Below are positions 16,240-24,909 of a DNA stretch of 64,000 bases, piece after piece (positions within the stretch are counted from its first letter, which is position 1; every line of letters begins with the position of its first letter). This DNA is from Dyadobacter beijingensis DSM 21582 (GTDB lineage: Bacteria; Bacteroidota; Bacteroidia; Cytophagales; Spirosomataceae). The position numbers were made by a program, and so were the translations under genes. The stretch spans positions 186,001-250,000 of the forward strand of contig NZ_KB907791.1 in assembly GCF_000382205.1 (NCBI RefSeq). Reading direction: 5' to 3'. The notes beneath the pieces are model-generated. The model did not search any database. It saw nothing but the letters and a program-made list of their open reading frames with translations, and was not told the origin of the DNA.

Positions 16240-17187
16240 TCACTCGGTGAACTTCTCAACCAATGCCTTCCGCGCCGCTTTGTCGATACCCAGCTCCTTT
16301 TCGATGAACGGCTCGATGCCGCCGTAGGTACTGTCGATGGCGTTGAATGTGGCATTGATAAAGCTTTCGTCGACCGTCGAGAGGACTTCGATGGCTTTCA
16401 TATTCAGTTTCGGTTTGATAACGCGGCCGAGTTTCGCTTTGCCGAGCTTTTTTTCGGCCCGTGCTCGGCGGTAGTAGTTGGAAAGCATGTAGTCGTCCAC
16501 GATTATCTGCCGGTCCACATTCACGATCGAGAGGATCAAAGCGGAAACGATGCCGGTGCGGTCCTTTCCCGCCGAGCAATGGTAAAGGACCGGCTGGTCG
16601 GCGTTGATGATCTGTTTCAAAATGTCTTTCACGGCAGCGACATGGACAGTCACGGCGTCTGCGTAAAATTTGGCCGTCATATCCTTCGCCTCCTGCTCGG
16701 AAATCTCCCCATTGAGCACACGTTTGCGCAGTCCTTTGATTTCCCCGGCATTGTCCTGCACCACCGGCGTGTGCAGGTAATGCACGTTGGCTGGCAAATG
16801 GTCCTCCTTGCCGGCGATCTCATGATCGGTGCGGAGGTCGTACACGGTCGCAATGCGCAAGGCGTTGAAGCGGCCGAAATCGTCGTCTTCGAGTTTCGCA
16901 AGGTTATCCGAACGGTAGATAAGCCCTTTGCGTACCGTTCGGCCGTCGCGGGTTTTAAGGCCGCCCAAATCCCGGAAATTGACCGTATTTTCCAGTCCGA
17001 TGTAGCGGCTGGCGACGGTCGCCGAATCGCCGCCATGTTGGAGAAGATCCTGATAAGCCGATTTTCCGTCGTGTTCAGCGGGCACGGCTACTTTGCAGGA
17101 AAACGAAATGCCGGCCAGAATAATGAACAGCCGGATAGAAGCGCTGCTTTTGAGCGCTGATGGTTTTTTATAGTTACCTGAAATCAT
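16240..17187 (-). CDS. Tyrosine-specific protein phosphatase, probable lipoprotein
   Basis: A 315-residue protein. The N-terminus carries a lipoprotein-like signal (FIILAGISFSC, lipobox Cys near residue 31), placing it in the periplasm or on a membrane face. The catalytic P-loop is YHCSAGKDRTGIV, matching HCxxGxxR of the bacterial Tyr/lipid phosphatase group (Y_phosphatase3). NTVNFRDLGGLKT and GLIYRSDNLAKL are the conserved N-terminal motifs of this subfamily. It may act on phosphotyrosine or on phosphoinositide-like substrates; the substrate cannot be told from sequence. Monocistronic; a hairpin lies just upstream of it. Confidence 0.9.
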   Translation of the reverse strand: MISGNYKKPSALKSSASIRLFIILAGISFSCKVAVPAEHDGKSAYQDLLQHGGDSATVASRYIGLENTVNFRDLGGLKTRDGRTVRKGLIYRSDNLAKLEDDDFGRFNALRIATVYDLRTDHEIAGKEDHLPANVHYLHTPVVQDNAGEIKGLRKRVLNGEISEQEAKDMTAKFYADAVTVHVAAVKDILKQIINADQPVLYHCSAGKDRTGIVSALILSIVNVDRQIIVDDYMLSNYYRRARAEKKLGKAKLGRVIKPKLNMKAIEVLSTVDESFINATFNAIDSTYGGIEPFIEKELGIDKAARKALVEKFTE

Positions 17188-17206
17188 GATAAACTGCTGA
17201 TAGGAG

Positions 17207-17250
17207 GGCCATTTCCATTTAACCGGGCGGTCAACGGAAATGGCCTTTTA
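17207..17250 (+). terminator. Hairpin with T-run between two minus-strand genes
   Basis: GGCCATTTCC (17207-17216) pairs with GGAAATGGCC (17236-17245), followed on the plus strand by TTTTA. The flanking genes are both on the minus strand, where no T-run follows the stem. It may still end the FtsX permease transcript, which stops at 17298. Confidence 0.45.
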
Positions 17251-17297
17251 TTCACCAACAGCATACGCTTGAATAAGGTTTGATCAGATGGCAACGA

Positions 17298-19682
17298 TCA
17301 CTCCGAGCGAAGCGATTTCACCGGATTCGCCAGTGCCGCTTTGAGGGACTGGTAAATGACCGTCAGCCAGCATATCAGCAGCGTCGCCACGCAGGAAGCG
17401 ATGAATATCCACACGCTGATGCCTGCCTTGTACGGGAAGCTTTGCAGCCAGCGGTTCATGGCGAAGTAGGCGACGGGGATCGCGATCGGGAACGAGAACA
17501 GGACGAGCCTTGTAAAATCCCGCGACAGCAGCAGCACTACGCTGGACACTGAGCCGCCCAGCACTTTCCGCACGCCGATTTCCTTCACCCGCTGCTCGGT
17601 GGTAAATGTGGCCAGTCCGAACAGGCCGAGGCAGGCGATGAGTATGGTAAGGGCCGAAAATGTCGTACATATCTTGCCGCGCAGCGCATCCGCATGGTAT
17701 GCATTCTCGAAATCCTGGTCCAGAAAGCGGTATTCGAATAATTTGTTGGGATAGGTTTGCTGCCATTTTTGGCCGATATAGGCCAATGTCTCGGCCGTAC
17801 TCCCGGTCCGTATCTTCACGTGGATCACCCCATTGTGGCGGCGGTAAACCATAATCAGCGGCTCGATCGGGTTATAAAGCGATTGCTGGTGAAAGTCGCG
17901 CACGACGCCCGCGACCTGCGCGGTAGGCGGCGGGTTTTTGCCGTCGGCCGGAACGGTGCCGAGCATGATTTTCTTCCCGATCGGCTCTTTCCAGTTCATC
18001 CGTTTCATGGCCGCCTCGTTGATGAGCACGCTGTTGGCGGTGTCGGCAGGGAGCTCATCCGAGAAGTTTCGTCCCGCGACGAGCTTCATGCCCATTGTTT
18101 GCAGGTAATCGTGGTCGATCAGCGTCGGTTTGAACGCCATTTCTTTCATCCCCGCATTGGATTCAACCGTAAAAATGACCCTGCCGCCGATGTTGCTCAC
18201 GGGCGAGGATGCCGTAGCCACGCTCTGGATATTGGGGTTGTCGAGCAGTTCTTTCCGGAATGCATTGTATTTGTCCCTGGGCTGATTGTCTTGGTAATCA
18301 ATCGTCAATACCTGCTCGCGATCATAACCCATGTCCTTGTCGCGCATGTAATTGAGCTGCCGGTACACGATCCAGGTGCAGATGAGCATGATCAGTGAAA
18401 TCGAAAACTGGGTGACGACCAATGCCTTGCGGAAAAAACCGCCGCCTCGCGCCTTGAACGTGCCTTTCAATACGCTGGCGGGCTCGAACGACGAGAGGTA
18501 AAAGGCCGGGTAACTGCCGCTGACAAGCCCGGTAAATACGACGACGGAGATGGCAATGAGTACAAACTGAGGTGTGAGCAGCTGCATATAGCTGATGGCC
18601 TTGCCGGACACATTATTAAAAAACGGCAGCAGTAGCGCCACGAGTATCAGGCTGGCTATGAGAGAAATAAGCGTAATTAAAATGGATTCTGTGAGGAACT
18701 GTCTTATCAGCGCCCCTTTCAGCGAACCCATTACTTTCCGCAGGCCCACTTCCTTTGCCCGCCGTGCCGATTGGGCGGTAGCGAGGTTCATATAGTTGAT
18801 ACTCGCGATGAGCAGCATGAAAAACGCCACCGCGCTGAACGTGTACACATAACCGATGTCCCCGTTCGACTCGCCGTCGAACTTGGAATACAGGTGTATG
18901 CTCGTCAGCGGCTGCATTTGATAGGTAATGTGAATGCCCATCCGTTTGAAAATCCCCGACATATACTTCTCATACAGTCCAGGGAAGCCGGCTTCGAGCT
19001 TTTTCAGGTCAGCATTTTTGGACAATAGCAAATAGCTGTTGATGTAAAACCCTCCCCAGCCGTCGGCATTGCGCTGGTTCGGGTCCAGCGACATCAATGC
19101 GTTGAAGGTAAAATGCGAATTTTTGGGCACATCTTGGATGACGCCGGTTACTTTGTACGAGGTAGTGTCGTTGGTTTGCAGCACCTGGCCGAGGGCAGGG
19201 GATTTACCGAAAAACCGCTGCGCGACGCGCTGGGTGAGAACGATGCTGCCCGGCTGCTGTAAGGCTTGTTTGGGATCTCCTTCAATGAATTTATGGGTAA
19301 AAATGTCAAAGACCGTCGAATCTGCGGCAAAAACGTCTTCCTCGTAAAACCGGCGCTCGCCCTGGCGGAATGCCATCCGGCCATTGGAAAAGAAGCGAAC
19401 GTAATTCTCGACAAACGGGTAGTCCTGCTTTAAAGTCTTCACGAGCGGCGGCTGCGTGCTTACCCACTTGTTGACTTTGTCGGGCTCGCGGATGTAGGAA
19501 ACGATGCGGTAAATGCGCGACGCTTTTTCGTGGTAGCGATCGTAGCTAAGCTCGTCGACGACGTAGAGGAACAGCAGCATACCGCACGTAACACCGATCG
19601 TGAGGCCGAGAATGTTGATCAGGCTGTAAAATTTGTCTTTAACCAGGTTACGAAAAGCCAGTTTGAGGTAGTTTTTAAGCAT
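17298..19682 (-). CDS. ABC transporter permease of the MacB/FtsX type
   Basis: A 794-residue permease of the kind common in Bacteroidota. It has an N-terminal helix (SLINILGLTIGVTCGMLLFLY), a periplasmic MacB-like core (to about residue 270), three helices around 285-410 with ARRAKEVGLRKVMGS, then a second periplasmic domain and a C-terminal FtsX module with EQRVKEIGVRKVLGG. The repeated EVGLRKV/EIGVRKV motifs mark the two FtsX halves. Such proteins work with a separate LolD/MacB-like ATPase, which is not next to this gene. They usually move lipids, lipoproteins or peptides, or act in signalling. Monocistronic. Confidence 0.9.
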   Translation of the reverse strand: MLKNYLKLAFRNLVKDKFYSLINILGLTIGVTCGMLLFLYVVDELSYDRYHEKASRIYRIVSYIREPDKVNKWVSTQPPLVKTLKQDYPFVENYVRFFSNGRMAFRQGERRFYEEDVFAADSTVFDIFTHKFIEGDPKQALQQPGSIVLTQRVAQRFFGKSPALGQVLQTNDTTSYKVTGVIQDVPKNSHFTFNALMSLDPNQRNADGWGGFYINSYLLLSKNADLKKLEAGFPGLYEKYMSGIFKRMGIHITYQMQPLTSIHLYSKFDGESNGDIGYVYTFSAVAFFMLLIASINYMNLATAQSARRAKEVGLRKVMGSLKGALIRQFLTESILITLISLIASLILVALLLPFFNNVSGKAISYMQLLTPQFVLIAISVVVFTGLVSGSYPAFYLSSFEPASVLKGTFKARGGGFFRKALVVTQFSISLIMLICTWIVYRQLNYMRDKDMGYDREQVLTIDYQDNQPRDKYNAFRKELLDNPNIQSVATASSPVSNIGGRVIFTVESNAGMKEMAFKPTLIDHDYLQTMGMKLVAGRNFSDELPADTANSVLINEAAMKRMNWKEPIGKKIMLGTVPADGKNPPPTAQVAGVVRDFHQQSLYNPIEPLIMVYRRHNGVIHVKIRTGSTAETLAYIGQKWQQTYPNKLFEYRFLDQDFENAYHADALRGKICTTFSALTILIACLGLFGLATFTTEQRVKEIGVRKVLGGSVSSVVLLLSRDFTRLVLFSFPIAIPVAYFAMNRWLQSFPYKAGISVWIFIASCVATLLICWLTVIYQSLKAALANPVKSLRSE

Positions 19683-19849
19683 CGGGTTCCGGATTGGGTT
19701 CGGAAGGGCCAGTGCAAAATCTGTTCCTGTTCTTTAACTAATTGATAGTAAGTTTTTTGTGTCAAATTTTGTGTTCGAAAGTGAACAGTTGGGCCCGCCC
19801 GGCGTACGGCTGTACGCGGGAAGGGGCTATCACCTGCGCGTAGAGAATA
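19683..19849. other. Short gap with GC-rich hairpin
   Basis: A compact GC-rich inverted repeat centred near 19809 (GCGTAC, loop GGCT, GTACGC) lies between the permease start and the end of the ThuA-SUMF1 gene. It could be a factor-aided end for the GH9/ThuA operon. No gene seen. Confidence 0.35.
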
Positions 19850-21358
19850 CTAGAAATCCGCCGCGATGCGGAACCCCCTGTTAAAATTGCTGCTCGACGG
19901 TGGTACCACATTGCGGTAGCTAATGCGGCAGTTGGATGCCGGCACCGACCATGCGCCTCCCCGGTAGACTTTGTAAACACCATTGGCTGGTCCGGCGGGG
20001 TCGGCGGCGGGGCTTGCAGCGTAGTAGGCCGCGTCGTACCAGTCGCTGACCCACTCCCATACATTGCCCGTCATGTCGAAAAGGCCGAGTTCGTTGGGTT
20101 TTTTGGTGGCTACCGGTTTGGTGCCGTATCCCGTCGCCGCGTACCAGCCGACGGAATCGATTTCTGCCGCGCCGCTGAATGCGTTTCCGTGAGCCTGCGC
20201 GCCTCCCGCGGCGGCGAATTCCCATTCGGCTTCGGTGGGCAGACGGTAGCGGCGGCCAGTTTGCGCGCTGAGCCAGTGGCAGTAGGCCACGCAATCGTCC
20301 CAGCTCACATTGACGACCGGGTGGTTTTCATGCCAGCCCCAGCCTGGCAGGTCGGGCATGGCGCGGCCCGTCGCATGGCAGAAAACGCGCCATTGCGCCA
20401 CGGTCGTTTCCGTTTTCGCAATGCTGAAGTTTTTCAATGTGATGCTGTGCGCCGGGGCCTCGTCCCGGCCGTTTCCATCGCTGCCCATCCGGAATGTCCC
20501 GCCGGGGACGGTCACCAGCTCGGGGTAATCGCCGGGGCGCAGTTCGGGCAGGGTTTTGCGTGAAACGCCGGTTTTTCGTTTGCCCAGCCATAGCAATGCA
20601 TTGGCAATCATATTGTTCTGCATGAAATCGGATAGCACCTTGTCGCCATGGCCCATATTCATGTAAACCATATTGTATTTCGTGTGGGTCCACACCACCG
20701 GCGTGTCGCCGCCAGGCAGAATGTCCTTGATTCCCAGCGGGTAATTGGACGGTGCGAGGGTAACGAGCACTTTCACGTCCGGGTTCTCGCGCGGGCTGGG
20801 GCGCCAGTGGTACCACTCATTCACGGGCGCTCCGTAGGCCGCAGGCATCCCGCGTGTAACGGCGTGCGTGGTATCGTCCACGATCAGCCGTGCTTCTACG
20901 GGCGGCCAGCTGTTGCTGTAAAAAACGCCCCCGCCGAGGAAACGGACGAACCAGGGCCATTTCGTGGTTTTGTCATTGTAGCCGGCAACATGGAAACCGA
21001 ACCAGCCTCCGCCGCCCTCCATATACCGCTGGAACGCCTCGCGCTGCGCCTGCGTGTGCGGGAAGTCGTTGAGCCACATCACTATCTGGTAATCGCCCAG
21101 CACGGCGTCGTTGCAGTTGGTCCAGTCGGTCGTCACGTCGAATGTAAAATGGTTTTCTGCTCCCAGTCTGGTGAAGAATGAACGGGCATCGTCGGAGAAA
21201 TCGATATGGTCCGCCTCGACTTTGCCTGAATAGAATGCCAGCACTTTGAAGCTATTCTGCTGTGCGGTGCACGGAATGGCCCAAACCGGCGCGGTAAGGA
21301 GGCAGAGCGCGATGGCAATGCGGTGTAAATATCGGAGGTAGTTATCGGGGCTCTTCAT
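19850..21358 (-). CDS. ThuA domain fused to formylglycine-generating-enzyme-like (SUMF1) domain, exported
   Basis: A 502-residue secreted protein. A signal peptide covers residues 1-33 (start MKSPDNYLRY). Residues about 36-280 form a ThuA-like class I amidotransferase-type fold (FKVLAFYSGK; GGGGWFGFHVAGYND; VVWTHTKYNMVYMNMGHGDKV). Residues about 295-502 form an FGE/SUMF1 domain (VTVPGGTFRMGSD, YRLPTEAEWEFAAAGG, MTGNVWEWVSDWY, YRGGAWS). The paired cysteines of true formylglycine-generating enzymes are not evident, so this half is probably a non-catalytic or sugar-related module. Last gene of an operon with GH9 and a second ThuA protein; it starts 5 bases after the ThuA gene stops. Confidence 0.9.
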   Translation of the reverse strand: MKSPDNYLRYLHRIAIALCLLTAPVWAIPCTAQQNSFKVLAFYSGKVEADHIDFSDDARSFFTRLGAENHFTFDVTTDWTNCNDAVLGDYQIVMWLNDFPHTQAQREAFQRYMEGGGGWFGFHVAGYNDKTTKWPWFVRFLGGGVFYSNSWPPVEARLIVDDTTHAVTRGMPAAYGAPVNEWYHWRPSPRENPDVKVLVTLAPSNYPLGIKDILPGGDTPVVWTHTKYNMVYMNMGHGDKVLSDFMQNNMIANALLWLGKRKTGVSRKTLPELRPGDYPELVTVPGGTFRMGSDGNGRDEAPAHSITLKNFSIAKTETTVAQWRVFCHATGRAMPDLPGWGWHENHPVVNVSWDDCVAYCHWLSAQTGRRYRLPTEAEWEFAAAGGAQAHGNAFSGAAEIDSVGWYAATGYGTKPVATKKPNELGLFDMTGNVWEWVSDWYDAAYYAASPAADPAGPANGVYKVYRGGAWSVPASNCRISYRNVVPPSSSNFNRGFRIAADF

Positions 21359-21363
21359 GAATA

Positions 21364-22125
21364 TCAGGGTTTGGACTGGCCGGCGAGCCATAGCAGGCCG
21401 TCGGTGATCATTGTGTTCTGGTCCGGGTTGGACAGCACCTTGTTGCCGTGGCCCATATTGAGATACAGCATTTTATAACGCGTATTGGTCCAAACCACGG
21501 GCGTATCGCCTTTTTCGAGAAACGTTTTCACGCCCAGCGGATAGTTTTCCGGCGCCAGCGACACCAGTACTTTCACATTTTTGTCCATTCTCGGACTGGG
21601 TTTCCATTGGTACCATTCGGTCACGGGGGCGTCGTAGGTGGCAGGCAGCCGCTTCGTCACAGGGTGCGACTGATCTTCGACGACCACTTTCGCAGCCATC
21701 GGCGGCCAGTTGTTGCTATGGAATACCGGCCCGCCGAGGAAGTCGCGGAACCAGGTCCATTTGGAGCTGCGGTCGTTGTAGCCGGCCACGTGGAAGCCCA
21801 GCCAGGCGCCGCCCGCGTTGATATATTTTTCAAATGCGGCACGCTGGGCGTCGGTCACGGGGGAATCGTTGAGCCAGACGATCACCTGATAGTTGCTCAG
21901 AAAGCGGTCGTTCAGATGGTCCCAGTCGGTGGTAGCGTCGAAGGTAAACTGGTGCCGGGAGGCCAGCAGTTTGAAAAAATACAACGCATCCCGTGCAAAG
22001 AGCACGTGGTCCATCTCTACCTTTTCGGAATAGAATGCCAGCACCTTGAACTTCGGCTGCTGCGCGTATGCGAGGCCGGTCACCCACAACGTGATGACGA
22101 GCGTCAGGAGGTTTCGCCTGTTCAT
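21364..22125 (-). CDS. ThuA-like domain protein, exported
   Basis: A 253-residue protein with a signal peptide (MNRRNLLTLVITLWVTGLAYAQ) and a single ThuA-like domain (FKVLAFYSEKVEMDH, GGAWLGFHVAGYND, WTNTRYKMLYLNMGHGNKV). It is clearly a paralogue of the N-terminal half of the next gene, matching along its whole length, which points to tandem duplication. ThuA domains occur in trehalose/sugar-handling loci, where a keto-sugar metabolic role has been proposed. The start is the internal ATG 4 bases after the GH9 stop; an upstream ATG would overlap GH9. Confidence 0.9.
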   Translation of the reverse strand: MNRRNLLTLVITLWVTGLAYAQQPKFKVLAFYSEKVEMDHVLFARDALYFFKLLASRHQFTFDATTDWDHLNDRFLSNYQVIVWLNDSPVTDAQRAAFEKYINAGGAWLGFHVAGYNDRSSKWTWFRDFLGGPVFHSNNWPPMAAKVVVEDQSHPVTKRLPATYDAPVTEWYQWKPSPRMDKNVKVLVSLAPENYPLGVKTFLEKGDTPVVWTNTRYKMLYLNMGHGNKVLSNPDQNTMITDGLLWLAGQSKP

Positions 22126-22129
22126 GTCG

Positions 22130-23908
22130 CTATTCCTGGGCAAGGGTGGTGACGGCGACGAGGAACCAGGCAGCATGGGGTATCCACTGCTCCGTCCAGC
22201 GCCATTCGTTGCCATTGTCATGTGGCTTGTAGTCGATCCCGCTGCCGTCGGCGTGCCCGTCCTTACCTGTTACGCCATTGGAAATACCGCCGCGCTCCGA
22301 GCCGTGGCCGTACATGGATTTCATATAGGGCATATTATTGCGCCCGAAGCCGTACATAAAGCAAGCCTCGTACGGATTAGCCCCTAATATCCACGATAGC
22401 TGGTGTCCGGCATAGGCCGTAAGCGCCCCGCTCGTGCCGGTACCGCCCGAAGCCGGGTACACCAGCCTGCCGCCGAGCAATGCCGCCGAAGCCAGGGAAC
22501 CCAGGCGCGCATTTTCACCCTGCCACCACCAGCCGCTTTCGTTTTCGTGGGGGATAAAAAAGCCGTCTTTCACTGCACCATTCAGCAGAAACGACTGCCG
22601 GGCGTAGCCGAACGGGTTCGCTACCTCGCCGGTGACGCGCACATTGTAATCCAGTGCTTTTTTAACCGTCGCCAATGCCGTTTTGCGGAACGCGGCGTCC
22701 TTTTCGGCATCGAGGTAGCGGCAGAGCGCCACAATGGGCAGGCCGGCGTCCGAGGCGTGCCAGAAGGGCCGGTTGGCGTCGTTGGCGATGAAGTAGCCTC
22801 CTGGTGCGAGGCGTTTCCCGAGGTTTTGGGCGCGTTTCCGGGCTTCGTCGCGGTATTCGTTTTCGCCGGTGGCCAGCCAGAGTTCCGTGGCGCCCATCAG
22901 TGCGCAGTAGTCGTCGAGGATATTTTCTTTGCCGTCGTCGCAGTATTTGAGGTTGTTGACCTGCAAATGTGCGAATGCCCGTTTGGCGGCCGCCAGGTAT
23001 TGTGCCGAAGTGAATGCGCCGTCCATTTTCCATCGTGAAATGCGGGCAAGCGCTGCAATGCCCATGCCGCCTCCCTCGCGGTAAGCGCATTGGTACTTGT
23101 CGGTGGTGACGCTGTTGGCATTCAGCCCCACCACGCGCCGGGCCTTCGGATCGGGATTGAAATAGCTGAAAATAGTCATATAAAAGTAGCCTTCCTCCGA
23201 CAGCGACCGCACAATATAGTCCGCGCCGTATAGTGCCTCGCGTTTCATTGAATCGAGCACGTTCAGATCGGTGAGCAGCATCGGAATGCGCTCGGCGGCG
23301 TTGGTCATGGCCCAGGTGCAGAGCGGGATCTGCTGCTGTGACATGAAATTGGCATAAGCCAGGTGCGAGAAGTACTTACTGATGTCGCCCGAAGCATCGT
23401 CCCAGCCGCCGCGCAGGTCCACCGTTTTCTCGCTCCCGTAAAGCATCACGTGCTCGTCCGCAAGGAGTTCTTCGGGTTTGTCGGCGCGTTGTTTGTTGTA
23501 ATAGTGGATAATCGACGGGATAAGCAGTTTCGCGAGTGCTTTATCGGCGATCTGAAATTCATCGGAAGTGACGGGTGCTCCCTTTACCCGGAGCACGATT
23601 TGGTACCGGCCGGTTTTTGTTAGCGCAGAGAAATCAATGCGGTGGTAAATGCGGCCTGGAAACCATTCCTTTACCTGCTCCGGCTTACCTGTTTTTCCCG
23701 AAAATACCGCTTGCCGGCTGCCTGCGGCCACGATTTCAAATGCGGTAACGCCGTCCAGCTCGCCGGCGTCCGAAGCAATGACCGCCCCTTTGGCCCCGCG
23801 GGCATCGAACCCGACCTGGTTTACGTGAATGATGATTTTGGCAAATGCATGGGTAGAAAGGGCGATAGCAAGCATAAAGGGCGCCAGCAGGGCTCTTGTT
23901 CTTTTCAT
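22130..23908 (-). CDS. Glycoside hydrolase family 9 enzyme with N-terminal Ig-like domain
   Basis: A 592-residue secreted enzyme with a signal peptide ending at AFA (residue 23). An Ig-like CelD_N domain covers about 24-120 (IIIHVNQVGFDARGAKGAVIAS). The (alpha/alpha)6 barrel follows. The usual GH9 DAGD nucleophile/base motif appears as GGWDDASGDISKYFSH, and the C-terminal acid region as NEWRWTEQWIPHAAWF, with HQLSWILGANPYEACFMYGFG before it. GH9 members are endoglucanases, cellobiosidases or exo-glucosaminidases; the substrate is not certain. It leads an operon with two ThuA proteins and is divergent from an amino-sugar-like PTS operon, which makes a beta-glucosaminide substrate attractive but unproven. 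Confidence 0.88.
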   Translation of the reverse strand: MKRTRALLAPFMLAIALSTHAFAKIIIHVNQVGFDARGAKGAVIASDAGELDGVTAFEIVAAGSRQAVFSGKTGKPEQVKEWFPGRIYHRIDFSALTKTGRYQIVLRVKGAPVTSDEFQIADKALAKLLIPSIIHYYNKQRADKPEELLADEHVMLYGSEKTVDLRGGWDDASGDISKYFSHLAYANFMSQQQIPLCTWAMTNAAERIPMLLTDLNVLDSMKREALYGADYIVRSLSEEGYFYMTIFSYFNPDPKARRVVGLNANSVTTDKYQCAYREGGGMGIAALARISRWKMDGAFTSAQYLAAAKRAFAHLQVNNLKYCDDGKENILDDYCALMGATELWLATGENEYRDEARKRAQNLGKRLAPGGYFIANDANRPFWHASDAGLPIVALCRYLDAEKDAAFRKTALATVKKALDYNVRVTGEVANPFGYARQSFLLNGAVKDGFFIPHENESGWWWQGENARLGSLASAALLGGRLVYPASGGTGTSGALTAYAGHQLSWILGANPYEACFMYGFGRNNMPYMKSMYGHGSERGGISNGVTGKDGHADGSGIDYKPHDNGNEWRWTEQWIPHAAWFLVAVTTLAQE

Positions 23909-23913
23909 AGTAA

Positions 23914-24001
23914 AGGTTTAGGATAACATCGTTTGGCGAAAATATTGAAATATTAAGGTAAAAAAAATCGATAGGGCCTTTATGAAGATAATCCTAAACC
24001 T
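23914..24001. promoter_or_regulatory. 11-bp inverted repeat in the GH9/PTS divergent promoter region
   Basis: AGGTTTAGGAT (23914-23924) is the exact reverse complement of ATCCTAAACCT (23991-24001), the centres lying 77 bp apart inside the 118-base gap between the GH9 operon and the PTS operon. Between them AATATT-GA-AATATT (23941-23954) is a further symmetric AT site. The layout fits a looping or dual operator that controls both operons together. No regulator gene is adjacent. Confidence 0.5.
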
Positions 24002-24026
24002 ATTTTAACATATACTTATCGAATTC

Positions 24027-24446
24027 ATGCGAAAATTTCTCATCGCGACCCACGGCACCTTTGCCGGGGGAATCCGGAGTTCTCTGGAAATGATTATCGG
24101 CCGGCAGGAAGACCTGCGCGTCATCGAGGCCTATACCGAAGAAAACAAAGGGCTGGAAGAAGACCTCCAAGCGGTACTCGACGAACTTTCGGAGGCCGAC
24201 GAACTGGTGGTTTTTACCGATCTGCTCGGTGGGAGCGTCACCAATCAGGTGCTCCGCCATGCCCTGCGGCAAAACGTCCATATCGTGTCGGGCATGAACC
24301 TGCCGCTGTTGGTGGAAGTGGTCATGGCCGGTCCCGACGAGCCTGTTACCGGGGTCATCGCACAGGCCATTCAGGGCGCCCGCGACCAGATGGTGTATGT
24401 AAATGATCTTGTCACCGCCCAGCAATCCGACGACTTCAATGATTAA
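24027..24446 (+). CDS. PTS mannose-family EIIA component
   Basis: A 139-residue EIIA of the Man family. The phosphorylated His9 is in MRKFLIATHGTFAGG, and the VVFTDLLGGSVTNQV loop is typical. It accepts phosphate from HPr and passes it to EIIB. It is first in a six-gene operon encoding a full PTS; its end overlaps the EIIB gene by 8 bases. Cytoplasmic. Length is usual for a single IIA domain. Confidence 0.93.
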   Translation: MRKFLIATHGTFAGGIRSSLEMIIGRQEDLRVIEAYTEENKGLEEDLQAVLDELSEADELVVFTDLLGGSVTNQVLRHALRQNVHIVSGMNLPLLVEVVMAGPDEPVTGVIAQAIQGARDQMVYVNDLVTAQQSDDFND

Positions 24447-24909
24447 GCTCTTACGGATCGACGACCGGCTTGTGCACGGTCAGGTCGCATTGACGTGGAC
24501 GCCCGCCGTGGGCGCCGAATGCCTCGTGGTGGCGAACGACAAGGCTGCCAAGGACGATTTTCTCAAAATGACGATGAACCTCGCCAAGCCGGCGAACGCG
24601 AAACTGCTCGTCAAGTCGATCGCGGACACGGTCACTTTCCTGTCCGACGAGCGCGCCAAACCGATGAAAATATTGGTACTCGTCAATTCCGTCCAGGATG
24701 CGGCAGCGCTTGCGCAGGCATTGCCCGAGGTGCGGAGCATCAATTTCGGCGGGATCAGGGGAAAAGAAGGAGCCCGGCCCATTTCCAAGGCCATCAATGT
24801 GACCGACGCCGACATGACCCTTATCCGGGAGCTGCTCGCGAAAGGTATTGAACTGGAAGTGAGGCAGGTACCTACGGACGAACAACGGCCCATCGAAACG
24901 CTGCTCTGA
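24439..24909 (+). CDS. PTS mannose/sorbose-family EIIB component
   Basis: A 156-residue EIIB. The active-site His13 lies in IKLLRIDDRLVHGQVALTW, and SINFGGIRGKEG is the other conserved loop. It transfers phosphate from IIA to the incoming sugar at the IIC-IID channel. The start at MIKLL overlaps the end of IIA; the stop overlaps the start of the next gene by one base (TGATG), so translation is likely coupled. Confidence 0.93.
   Translation: MIKLLRIDDRLVHGQVALTWTPAVGAECLVVANDKAAKDDFLKMTMNLAKPANAKLLVKSIADTVTFLSDERAKPMKILVLVNSVQDAAALAQALPEVRSINFGGIRGKEGARPISKAINVTDADMTLIRELLAKGIELEVRQVPTDEQRPIETLL

Noticed and set aside
19850..20470. True formylglycine-generating enzyme activity of the SUMF1 domain
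   Set aside because: The cysteine pair needed for that reaction is not evident and no sulfatase gene is near.
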